The notes below the pieces were generated by a model, which was given only the letters and a program-made list of their open reading frames with translations, searched no databases and had not been told where the DNA came from. Positions 1 through 7,601 of a stretch of 64,000 nucleotides of DNA are shown here, one piece after another. The number at the start of each line of letters is the position of its first letter. Position 1 is the stretch's first letter. Source of the stretch: Paraglaciecola mesophila (GTDB taxonomy: Bacteria > Pseudomonadota > Gammaproteobacteria > Enterobacterales > Alteromonadaceae); NCBI RefSeq assembly GCF_009906955.1, contig NZ_CP047656.1:1629501-1693500 (forward strand), in the 5' to 3' direction. Made by a program: the position numbers and the translations under genes.

Positions 1-978
1 ATAGATTTGCTAAAAGAACCGTTAGGCACAGACAAAAACGGTAAACCTGTATATCTACGGGATATTTGGCCAAGCAATGAAGAAATTCAAGCATTAGTTA
101 CCGATGTAGTTAATAGCGAAATGTTTTCTGAACGATACAGCCATATATTCGAGGGAGACGAAACTTGGAATAACTTAGATGTGGTCGATAGTGAACAGTA
201 CAATTGGCCTGAGTCGACCTATGTGAAAAAGCCGACCTTTTTTGACGGCATTGGGCAGCAGCCTGAAGCAATCGAGACGATCAACAATGCACGCTGCTTG
301 TTAAAGTTAGGAGATACAGTCACCACGGATCATATATCACCCGCTGGTAGTATTGCTCCCGACGGCCCAGCCGCGCAATACCTTCGCGCTCATGGTGTTG
401 AAGAGCATGACTTTAACTCATTTGGTTCTCGCCGAGGTAATCACGAAATCATGATGCGTGGGACCTTCGCCAATGTCAGACTGAAAAATCAATTAGCACC
501 AGGCACAGAAGGTGGCTGGACACGTTTTCAGCCGTCAGCTGAGCAGATGTCTGTTTTTGATGCTGCAATGAAATACCAAGAACAAGGCACACCAAGTATC
601 GTCATAGCCGGCAAAGAATACGGCACAGGTAGTTCACGAGACTGGGCCGCAAAAGGTCCCTTATTACTCGGTGTTAAAGCCGTTATTGCCGAAAGTTATG
701 AACGTATCCACCGTTCCAATTTAATTGGAATGGGAATTTTACCCTTGCAGTTTAAACCAGGCGATGATGCGCAAACACTGAAGCTCGATGGTACCGAGCA
801 ATACTCTATCAGTGCGATTGAAAAAGGACAGAAAGAGGTGTGCGTGTCGGTGAAAGGTGAAAATGGGGAGTTTACCTTTGATGCTCAGATCCGCATCGAT
901 ACACCGAATGAGTTTAGCTATTTTAGCGATGGCGGCATTCTGCAATACGTACTTCGCAGTTTAAATAAGACAACATAA
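1..978 (+). CDS. acnA: Aconitate hydratase A, C-terminal part (5' truncated by window edge)
   Basis: This is the C-terminal third of a TCA-cycle aconitase, which interconverts citrate and isocitrate using a [4Fe-4S] cluster. The reading frame is open from base 1, so the true start lies upstream of the window. The visible part matches AcnA: a PVYLRDIWPS linker segment, then the swivel domain with the TTDHISPAG motif and the GKEYGTGSSRDWAAKGP active-site stretch whose Ser and Arg contact substrate. The three cluster cysteines would lie in the missing N-terminal part. A strong intrinsic terminator follows about 40 bp after the stop. AcnA rather than AcnB is indicated by the domain order, with the swivel at the C-terminus. 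Confidence 0.95.
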   Translation: MDLLKEPLGTDKNGKPVYLRDIWPSNEEIQALVTDVVNSEMFSERYSHIFEGDETWNNLDVVDSEQYNWPESTYVKKPTFFDGIGQQPEAIETINNARCLLKLGDTVTTDHISPAGSIAPDGPAAQYLRAHGVEEHDFNSFGSRRGNHEIMMRGTFANVRLKNQLAPGTEGGWTRFQPSAEQMSVFDAAMKYQEQGTPSIVIAGKEYGTGSSRDWAAKGPLLLGVKAVIAESYERIHRSNLIGMGILPLQFKPGDDAQTLKLDGTEQYSISAIEKGQKEVCVSVKGENGEFTFDAQIRIDTPNEFSYFSDGGILQYVLRSLNKTT

Positions 979-1020
979 GGCTAAGTCCCTACTGCTTTAC
1001 ACGGTACAATCATTATTCAA

Positions 1021-1047
1021 AGCCGACCTATATAGGTCGGCTTTTTT
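1021..1047 (+). terminator. Rho-independent terminator of acnA
   Basis: A perfect 22 bp palindrome (AGCCGACCTA and its complement, arms abutting) is followed by a run of six T. It lies 42 bp after the acnA stop codon. Confidence 0.93.
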
Positions 1048-1223
1048 GTGGGCGAGCACTATTTTTTTAGCCCGTGAGAGATAGCATGAGCGAGATACAA
1101 CGAGTGGAATATCACCCAGTAAAATTTATCTTTTCATTGAGTAGCAATTACCCAAGTTACCTCCCCTCATAACCCAAAAATAATAAGTTATTGATAAATA
1201 TAGAATTTTAAATAACTTTAAAG

Positions 1224-1240
1224 TTGGCACGAGAATAGCT
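1224..1240 (+). promoter_or_regulatory. Candidate sigma-54 (RpoN) promoter, -24/-12
   Basis: TTGGCACGAGAATAGCT carries the invariant GG and GC dinucleotides exactly 10 bp apart. It matches the consensus YTGGCACG-N4-TTGCW at every defined position but one (TAGC instead of TTGC). It lies 52 bp upstream of the small lipoprotein gene, leaving room for a start near 1250-1255. The rest of the 979-1292 gap contains the acnA terminator and otherwise unassigned AT-rich sequence. No enhancer site was identified. Confidence 0.5.
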
Positions 1241-1292
1241 TAGTTACATGTAAGCAAAGTGTAAAATCACTTAACAATAAGGAACCAAGATA

Positions 1293-1451
1293 ATGAAAAC
1301 TCAAATTATAAGTTCATTGAAAGCCTTGATGAATTCAATGGTATTAGTCGCTATCTTAATCACCGCTTTAACCTCTTGTGCCACGATTGACGGGGCAGGA
1401 CAAGATATTGAAAGCGCCGGTGAAGCCGTTCAAGACGCAGCGAACGACTAG
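1293..1451 (+). CDS. Entericidin A/B family small lipoprotein
   Basis: This 52-residue ORF begins with ATG preceded by AAGGAACC. Residues 1-28 form a lipoprotein signal peptide: charged start, hydrophobic stretch VLVAILITAL, and lipobox LTSC with Cys29 as the lipidated residue. The mature part ATIDGAGQDIESAGEAVQDA matches the entericidin signature of a short amphipathic tail with G-x-D-I-E-x-x-G-E-A-x-Q-D-A. In Escherichia coli, EcnA and EcnB are an antidote/toxin pair of membrane lipoproteins involved in stationary-phase lysis; only one member is present here, so its role is open. A sigma-54-like promoter lies upstream. Recognition rests on the motif and the size. Confidence 0.85.
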   Translation: MKTQIISSLKALMNSMVLVAILITALTSCATIDGAGQDIESAGEAVQDAAND

Positions 1452-1837
1452 TAATTCCTGCGGGTATTGTTCATTCACATGAATAACCGGCGCTCACAGC
1501 TGGTCAACGCAAAGGTTATTGTTTTGTCTGCTAAAGCAGACATCCGCTAAGATATTTGAGCAACATCGAGGCCTTTTCACAGAATAGCGCAAGCGACACC
1601 TACATAAATCGACCAGTACGATTTAATCATTCGGTTAGGCATTCATGTTTGCGAAAAAGAGTACAGGCGCATTAGTAGTCGAATGCAATACTGATAGTAC
1701 TCACCAACCTTTAGCACAGTTGCGAGTCATGCATCGGGTTAATAGCCAGATATTAATCATAGGGGGTGTATTTAATTGGGCTGTAGATCCCGAATATCAA
1801 AAATTGACGCTAAATACCGACGCCACATCCAGGTGTA
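1452..1837. other. Intergenic stretch with no recognised gene
   Basis: No convincing coding region, RNA gene or terminator is seen between the entericidin gene and the inverted-repeat element. An open frame of 70 codons (1645-1857) lacks a recognisable domain or ribosome-binding site, and its end lies inside the terminal repeat of the neighbouring element. Confidence 0.6.
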
Positions 1838-2116
1838 ATACCAACTCCACTAAATAATTAACCACTCAGCGAAAATTTAAAAGGACTTAATCAAGACGCT
1901 TAAATGATAGCTCTTTATTAAAAACTAACCTGTGCTCTTTCGAGTTTGAGCAACACAGAGTAAGTCCTTTTAAAATTCGCCCGAAGGGAATTCCCCAGCG
2001 GGTTTTGCACTACGTTCTCGCTATTTGAAAGGGAACAACCATTACTACACACCGACGCCTTGTTCAAAACCCGCTGGATGAATTCTGAGAGGCCAATTAT
2101 TTAATGGAATTGGTAT
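1838..2116. mobile_element. MITE-like inverted-repeat element (~279 bp), no transposase
   Basis: Terminal inverted repeats of 32 bp, at 1838-1869 and 2085-2116, match at 27 positions and begin ATACCAA. Two further inverted repeats lie inside. One pairs 1869-1889 with 1961-1980 (core TTAAAAGGACTTA). The other pairs 1988-2007 with 2065-2085 (core CCAGCGGGTTTTG). The whole element can therefore fold as a closing stem with two long hairpin arms. There is no internal ORF of transposase type and no clear target-site duplication. It sits between the entericidin gene and the 3' end of the GGDEF-EAL gene. MITE is the best reading. A large bidirectional terminator or REP-type element is the alternative. 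Confidence 0.7.
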
Positions 2117-2171
2117 AAGAAATAAACGGGGAACACCCAGTCCTTGTTGTAACAGATGATAAAGCCGGTGC

Positions 2172-4262
2172 TTAAACCCTGCGTAAATACAGTGCTGTCT
2201 CATCAATAGACAATGGTTTACTGAAGTAATAGCCTTGAATAATGTCACACCCCATAGATTTCAGCTTTGTCACCTGATAATCATGTTCAACACATTCTGC
2301 AACGGTACTAAAGCCTAGGCTTTTTCCTAAGGTAATAATAGAGCGTACAATCCCCTCGTCTCGCAACAAACGTTCATCGCTGTGTGGTATTTCACTGTGA
2401 GTGCGCTCCACTAAATCGTTAATGAAAATACCGTCGATCTTCAGCGTGTTAATAGGAAGATCACGCAGATAACTCATTGATGAATACCCTGTACCAAAGT
2501 CATCAATAGCGATTTTAACCCCCAACGCTTGAATAGCACTTAATACTTCAACCACTAATTCGGTCGATGCGATAAAGGTGTTTTCAGTAATCTCGATTTC
2601 TAAAAAATGCCCCGCAAGTCCTGTTTGAGTTAATGCCCCTTCTATCGACTCTAGGCAATGCGGGCCCATTAAAAAAGAGGCTGGCAGATTAACGGCAACC
2701 GGCACAATATCAATGCCGGCGCGCTGCCAGTCAGCATTTTGCTGACAAGCCTGTTTTAACACCCACACGCTGATAGCTTCCATTAACCCTATATCCTCGG
2801 CTACGGGCAAGAATACCGTCGGGCTAACCAACTCACGGCCATTGTGCCATCTAATTAGGGCTTCTAAGCCAACCGGCTTTTCATCGTTAACCTCGACTTT
2901 CGGCTGATATACCAAGGTAAATTGTTGCTGCGCTGAAGCTTGGCGTAATTGCGTTTCCAGCTCCAAGCGCCACACTGAGGCGTTCAACATATATTGATCA
3001 AAAAACCTAAACTGCCCAGGACCTAATTCTTTCGCTTTGTACATACTGGTATCGGCGTGTTTGAGCAAGCTAGAAGCGTCATCCCCATCTTGAGGGAAAC
3101 ATGCAATACCAATGCTGGTTGAGATATGAAGCTGATGCCCTGCAGCAATCAGAGGCAGGCTCAAAGCGGTGATAATCTCTTTAGCCAACCCTTCTACTGA
3201 CGTTAAATCGTTCGGGCTTTGAATCAGTATCACGAACTCATCTCCCCCCCAACGTCCTACGACATCGTTCTTCGTCAGTTTTTGTTGGATTTTTTTAGCC
3301 ACTTCAACCAATAGTCTGTCGCCCACGAAGTGCCCTAAGCTGTCATTAATGACTTTAAAACGGTCTAAATCTAGAAACATTAAGGCCAAATTCGATTTTT
3401 CGTCGCGCGCTTTTTCGATTGCTTGGGTAATTTTCTCGGTAAGTGAATGCCTATTAGGTAACTGAGTAAGCGCATCAAAATTAGCGCGCTCGTAGAGTTG
3501 CTCTGTACGTAACTCCACTAATCCTTCTAAATGTTCTCGGTGTGAACGTAATTTTGCTTGATGATCTTCAATGGTATCTAACATAGAGTTAATCCCATTG
3601 ACTAAGCGTCCAATGTCATCGTTTCTTCGATTAAAGATCCGTTGATCGTAGCGTCCTTCCTTAGCAACATAATCCACTAAATGGATTAAGCGTTTAACCG
3701 GGGACTGCAAACGTTTCTGCATACGCCAATTCAGTAAGTAAGCCAACAAAGAGCCTAACAAAAACACCCACAATACCATTCGCCCATAGCGATATTGTTG
3801 GGCTTGTAATGAAAGCGTATCAACTGACAGAACAATAAACCCAAGCACTTCGTTGTCAAAGGTGATCTCTTGGGTAAGGTAAAGGTTGTCGTTAGCAAAA
3901 AAATAACCTGGTTTTACACCCTGCGACGTCGCGTCCCGCTTTGTTCCTTGGCGAGCATAAAGAGCAAACGCTCCCTTTTGTGCGTCCAATAATTGTGCGT
4001 ATCTTACAGCGGGTATTTTGGCCAACGATGCCAATATAGTCTGCCCTGCTTGTTCATCATGAAAAAGCAGGGCTGAGCGACTCGCTGCAGATAGCAACGA
4101 AGCATTACTGTCCATGGTTTTCACCAAGTTATCTCGATAATCGTCAACGAAAGCGGAATATATCAGTAGCGCCGCGATAGCCAATATCAATAGATTGGTT
4201 CCAATAACCGCCATCAATTGCTTTTGAAAGAAAGAGGCGCGATTGAATTTTGCCAGAATCAT
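2172..4262 (-). CDS. YfiN-like CHASE8-HAMP-GGDEF-EAL cyclic di-GMP enzyme
   Basis: This inner-membrane signalling protein of 696 residues makes or degrades cyclic di-GMP. Its layout is: TM1 at about 17-39; a periplasmic region of about 40-158 resembling CHASE8 (the sensor of YfiN/TpbB); TM2 at about 160-180; HAMP at about 183-236; a diguanylate cyclase domain with intact GGDEF at 339-343; and an EAL domain with E467-A468-L469, plus later EITEN, IDDFGTG, K and AECVE motifs. Both catalytic sites look intact. The inhibitory I-site is not conserved: T-K-N-D replaces RxxD five residues before GGDEF. The start codon overlaps the stop of the YfiR-like gene, so the two are co-translated. By analogy with the YfiBNR system, activity is probably controlled by the periplasmic partner. 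The enzyme's net direction cannot be told from sequence. Confidence 0.9.
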   Translation of the reverse strand: MILAKFNRASFFQKQLMAVIGTNLLILAIAALLIYSAFVDDYRDNLVKTMDSNASLLSAASRSALLFHDEQAGQTILASLAKIPAVRYAQLLDAQKGAFALYARQGTKRDATSQGVKPGYFFANDNLYLTQEITFDNEVLGFIVLSVDTLSLQAQQYRYGRMVLWVFLLGSLLAYLLNWRMQKRLQSPVKRLIHLVDYVAKEGRYDQRIFNRRNDDIGRLVNGINSMLDTIEDHQAKLRSHREHLEGLVELRTEQLYERANFDALTQLPNRHSLTEKITQAIEKARDEKSNLALMFLDLDRFKVINDSLGHFVGDRLLVEVAKKIQQKLTKNDVVGRWGGDEFVILIQSPNDLTSVEGLAKEIITALSLPLIAAGHQLHISTSIGIACFPQDGDDASSLLKHADTSMYKAKELGPGQFRFFDQYMLNASVWRLELETQLRQASAQQQFTLVYQPKVEVNDEKPVGLEALIRWHNGRELVSPTVFLPVAEDIGLMEAISVWVLKQACQQNADWQRAGIDIVPVAVNLPASFLMGPHCLESIEGALTQTGLAGHFLEIEITENTFIASTELVVEVLSAIQALGVKIAIDDFGTGYSSMSYLRDLPINTLKIDGIFINDLVERTHSEIPHSDERLLRDEGIVRSIITLGKSLGFSTVAECVEHDYQVTKLKSMGCDIIQGYYFSKPLSIDETALYLRRV

Positions 4263-4783
4263 CAGCGAATAATCCTTGCCAATTTAAGCAATTCAGAACT
4301 AGCAATGACGTCAACCTTGGCTAATTGCGCTATATCAAATTCAAAACGCACCTTTTGAGCTTGGGTATAGAAGCGAATTGCAGCGTGCACTTGCTTCACA
4401 TCTAAAGACTCTACTACCACGACTGCCCGCCTTATTTGAATCAAGGATTGCTCTATTGATGATTGAAAATAAGCTAGATGGCAAAGAGGCTCTTGAAGTG
4501 TATGACCGACGACGATCCGCACTTTATTCGCCCCCTGATTATGGCGCGTAACAAGCGCTTGCATAAAATGATAAAATGGCTCATCACTGTGCACACATAA
4601 TCTAAATTCGTTTTGCGCACCGCTATCTACCGGCCAACTCATATATTTTATAAAATTAAGCACATAAGCAGCTTTAAGCTTACGCTCTTTAGTGATTTCC
4701 TCTTCGGCGTGTCCCCATTGCGCAAACAACACACAAAGCAATAAAATACACTTGCAGAGTTTTACGGCTACTTTCTCTTTCAT
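4262..4783 (-). CDS. YfiR-like periplasmic regulator (DUF4154 family)
   Basis: This is a small exported protein of 173 residues from the ATG used here. A GTG at 4801 directly after the upstream stop is the alternative start, but neither has a clear ribosome-binding site. The ATG gives the better signal peptide (MKEKVAV, then CILLLCVLFAQ, ending GHA). The mature part fits the YfiR/DUF4154 pattern: a KAAYVLNFIKYMSWP opening, an LCVHSDEPF strand, and a C-terminal VRFEFDIAQL...ASSELLKLARIIR block. YfiR in Pseudomonas aeruginosa binds and silences the cyclase YfiN from the periplasm. Two cysteines in the mature part (LCVHS and PLCHL) could form a disulfide. The gene lies between a barrel protein and the YfiN-like gene, with translational coupling to the latter. 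Confidence 0.85.
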   Translation of the reverse strand: MKEKVAVKLCKCILLLCVLFAQWGHAEEEITKERKLKAAYVLNFIKYMSWPVDSGAQNEFRLCVHSDEPFYHFMQALVTRHNQGANKVRIVVGHTLQEPLCHLAYFQSSIEQSLIQIRRAVVVVESLDVKQVHAAIRFYTQAQKVRFEFDIAQLAKVDVIASSELLKLARIIR

Positions 4784-4802
4784 CAAATCAGACACATTCA
4801 CA

Positions 4803-5870
4803 CTACATTAAACGTGAAAGGGTTATACCAGACTGGTAATTTTCTTTTGGTTGGGGTCCATTCAAATTCTGATAAATTGGTTTTGAAAACGAAACACTCA
4901 AAGCATATGCTTCACTGAACGACCACCTGACACCCATTTCCGCACTGATTTTCTTGCCCCCGTATAATCTAGGATTGGTAATACTTGCCGGATAAGGAAA
5001 TGGCTCAGCCAGAGTAATCTCATCATCTTGGCCATGGATTGCACTTCGATACTGGTAGGCCAACCCCAAGAATGGTTTTATATTTGTCGTCGTATTAAAT
5101 CGGTATGTGCCTGATAAACTATAACTATTTCCTAGCCGATAATCTCTGTCATTCTTGCCAGTACGGATCATGGCTGACATGCTTAGGTTAAAATCATGTT
5201 TACCCATGCTCTGATAACTAAATTCAACCGGAAAATCATAGGTTCCCGATCCCAGTTGCATCGTATAGGGCAACTGTTGCAGTCCCGCTTCTCTTGGCGT
5301 ATCTCCGTTTTCATCAATCGAGCCAGTAGGTAAACTCACTCCTGCGGTAAACCACCAAATGTCTTCAGATGTCGCAATAAGACGATGACTAACGGACAAC
5401 ACTGCGTCGCCGGCCCCGTCACTATCAATGGTGAAATAGTCATAGCCAGACACAATGCTTATATGATCTGTACTTTGGGTTATATAAGGTATGGAAGCAT
5501 GCACACGCCAATCTGCATTAATACGATACCCTACGGAAAAAACGTGCACTTGTTGATCGATAACAGTAGGCAGTATGGGGAAATTTTCGTCGCTTCTTTC
5601 TGCCCCCTGCCCCCGCCACAAGACTTCGCTATCAGCGCGTTTGGCATCACCATCTAAATAACCACGAAACTCGGCAAATTTAAAATTATAAGCAAATGTC
5701 CAAGGGCTAGAAGATAGCGTTTTTGCGGTGTCATCCGCAATATCCATTTCGAACAACTCATTCAGACTAAGTTCGGCAAATTCAGAAGGCGTACTCTGTG
5801 CCATACAGAGCGAGGAATAGCTCCCCCCAGCGATACACATTAGGATTGAAAAAGAAAAAAGTTTATACAT
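4803..5870 (-). CDS. Putative outer-membrane beta-barrel protein of a YfiR/YfiN operon
   Basis: This is an exported protein of 355 residues from the ATG at 5870. An upstream GTG at 5915 would add 15 residues ahead of the signal peptide and is less likely. The signal peptide is MYKLFSFSILMCIAGG with cleavage near AQS. Next comes LSLNELFEMDI (about 34-44), resembling the LSLEELL-type segment seen at the mature N-terminus of TonB-dependent receptors that neighbour YfiR-like genes (recalled family knowledge, not checked). The remainder alternates aromatic and polar residues in strands, fitting a 12- to 16-stranded barrel, and ends SGITLSRLM. No plug domain or OmpA domain is visible. It is the first gene of the operon and takes the place that the lipoprotein YfiB holds in Pseudomonas. 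The function is unknown. A role as pore or envelope sensor for the YfiR-YfiN pair is inference. Confidence 0.7.
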   Translation of the reverse strand: MYKLFSFSILMCIAGGSYSSLCMAQSTPSEFAELSLNELFEMDIADDTAKTLSSSPWTFAYNFKFAEFRGYLDGDAKRADSEVLWRGQGAERSDENFPILPTVIDQQVHVFSVGYRINADWRVHASIPYITQSTDHISIVSGYDYFTIDSDGAGDAVLSVSHRLIATSEDIWWFTAGVSLPTGSIDENGDTPREAGLQQLPYTMQLGSGTYDFPVEFSYQSMGKHDFNLSMSAMIRTGKNDRDYRLGNSYSLSGTYRFNTTTNIKPFLGLAYQYRSAIHGQDDEITLAEPFPYPASITNPRLYGGKKISAEMGVRWSFSEAYALSVSFSKPIYQNLNGPQPKENYQSGITLSRLM

Positions 5871-6047
5871 ATTTTTTGGTAAACCATGATTTGAAATAGA
5901 TAAGTGTCCCATCACAGATTAATATTCGCTATATCACTGTAATAGTTACAATTTTTATTTGGTTATGGAAATTTGATTGTAGAAAGGGTTACACACGGTA
6001 CCCTGCACAAACGAGGTTATTATTTTTACCACAACAAGACCCGCTAA

Positions 6048-7412
6048 TCAAAGTACTTCAAGGGCTTCGCTTAGTCGCGCAACACCGATAATTTCGATGC
6101 CATTGACCTTTTGTTTTGGCACATTGGCCTTAGGGACAATTGCCCGTTTGAATCCGTGTTTCGCCGCTTCGCTAATACGCTCTGAGCCATTGGGTACTGG
6201 GCGAATTTCTCCCGCTAATCCCACTTCACCAAACGCAATCAGCTGCGCATCTAAGGTCTTATTCCGAAAGCTAGAAACTATTGATAACAACAAAGCCAGA
6301 TCCGCACTGGTTTCGGTTACCTTTACACCGCCTACCACATTAGCAAATACATCCTGGTCATTCATTTGTACATCACCATGACGATGCAAGACAGCCAATA
6401 ACATTGCCATACGGTTTTGTTCAAGGCCAACGGCGACACGCCGCGGGTTAGCTGTTTGCGAATAATCCACCAGTGCTTGTATCTCCACTAACAACGGACG
6501 TGTTCCCTCCCACACCACCATCACTATGCTACCGGGGGATTGCTCTTCGCCACGGCTCAAAAAGATAGCAGAAGGATTATTAACTTCTTTTAATCCGCGC
6601 TCAGTCATACCAAACACACCTAACTCATTGACTGCGCCGAAACGATTTTTCTGGCTTCGCAAAGTGCGGTAACGGCTGTCGCTTTCGCCTTCTAGCATCA
6701 TTGAACAATCTATACAGTGCTCTAGCACTTTAGGGCCCGCTAAACTGCCATCTTTGGTTACGTGGCCGACTAATAACATAGCAATATGATTTTGTTTGGC
6801 GAAACGCGTTAGATAGGCCGCACTTTCCCTGACTTGTGACACACTGCCAGGAGCAGATTGTACATCAGCGACATGCATTACCTGTATCGAGTCAATGACC
6901 ATAATCTGTGGTTTTAAGCTCAACGCCAGTTCACAGATGGTTTCCACGCTGGTTTCTGCCAACATGTTGAGTTTGTCGTTCGGCAGGTTTAAGCGCTGAG
7001 CGCGCATAGCGACCTGTTGCAGTGACTCTTCCCCTGTGACATAAAGTGCATTACGCTCGGTTGCTAACTGACACATCACTTGAAGCAATAGCGTGCTCTT
7101 TCCTGCCCCCGGAGAACCCCCGATTAATATGGCACTACCTGGCACAATACCGCCACCTAGCACTCTATCTAGTTCTTTAAAACTTGATGTAAAACGAGGT
7201 AATTCGGCGATATCGATACTGTTAAGTGTTTCGATTTTTGCCCCAGTTTGACCAGCGTAGCCACGTAAATTCCGTTCAGGTTGGCTGCGCGCTGGGCTGA
7301 CAACAAATTCAGTAATGGTGTTCCAAGCATTGCAGTCATTACATTGCCCTTGCCAGCGCGGATATTCTGCGCCACAGTCACTACATACATAGGCGGTTTT
7401 ACGTTTGGCCAT
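6048..7412 (-). CDS. radA: DNA repair protein RadA
   Basis: RadA is a RecA-like ATPase and branch-migrating DNA helicase that acts in recombinational repair. The start is placed at the internal ATG (MAKRKTAYVC) used by the family, giving 454 residues. An N-terminal C4 zinc finger uses C10, C13, C24 and C27. Walker A GGSPGAGKST is at about 98-107, the RadA-specific KNRFG motif at 255-259, and a Lon-protease-like C-terminal domain follows. It is monocistronic here, divergent from the PilZ gene. No LexA box was seen upstream. Confidence 0.97.
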   Translation of the reverse strand: MAKRKTAYVCSDCGAEYPRWQGQCNDCNAWNTITEFVVSPARSQPERNLRGYAGQTGAKIETLNSIDIAELPRFTSSFKELDRVLGGGIVPGSAILIGGSPGAGKSTLLLQVMCQLATERNALYVTGEESLQQVAMRAQRLNLPNDKLNMLAETSVETICELALSLKPQIMVIDSIQVMHVADVQSAPGSVSQVRESAAYLTRFAKQNHIAMLLVGHVTKDGSLAGPKVLEHCIDCSMMLEGESDSRYRTLRSQKNRFGAVNELGVFGMTERGLKEVNNPSAIFLSRGEEQSPGSIVMVVWEGTRPLLVEIQALVDYSQTANPRRVAVGLEQNRMAMLLAVLHRHGDVQMNDQDVFANVVGGVKVTETSADLALLLSIVSSFRNKTLDAQLIAFGEVGLAGEIRPVPNGSERISEAAKHGFKRAIVPKANVPKQKVNGIEIIGVARLSEALEVL

Positions 7413-7601
7413 GGTGCTCCACAATTTGGTTACAAAAACAATAAATATAAGAGAGGTTTCTACTTATATTTAATGTAACTAGTATAAAGCCCTCTATATT
7501 AGGGGAACCTTGCACATATTGCATTATGAAAACGTCTGCGTGTGCCGATAAGAGTTTATGGCGTTCGTGTTTCACAACAAAAAATAAAGTACTTATTCAC
7601 T

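Noticed and set aside
1645..1857. A 70-codon plus-strand ORF between the entericidin gene and the inverted-repeat element
   Set aside because: No ribosome-binding site, no recognisable domain, and its 3' end lies inside the terminal repeat of the element.
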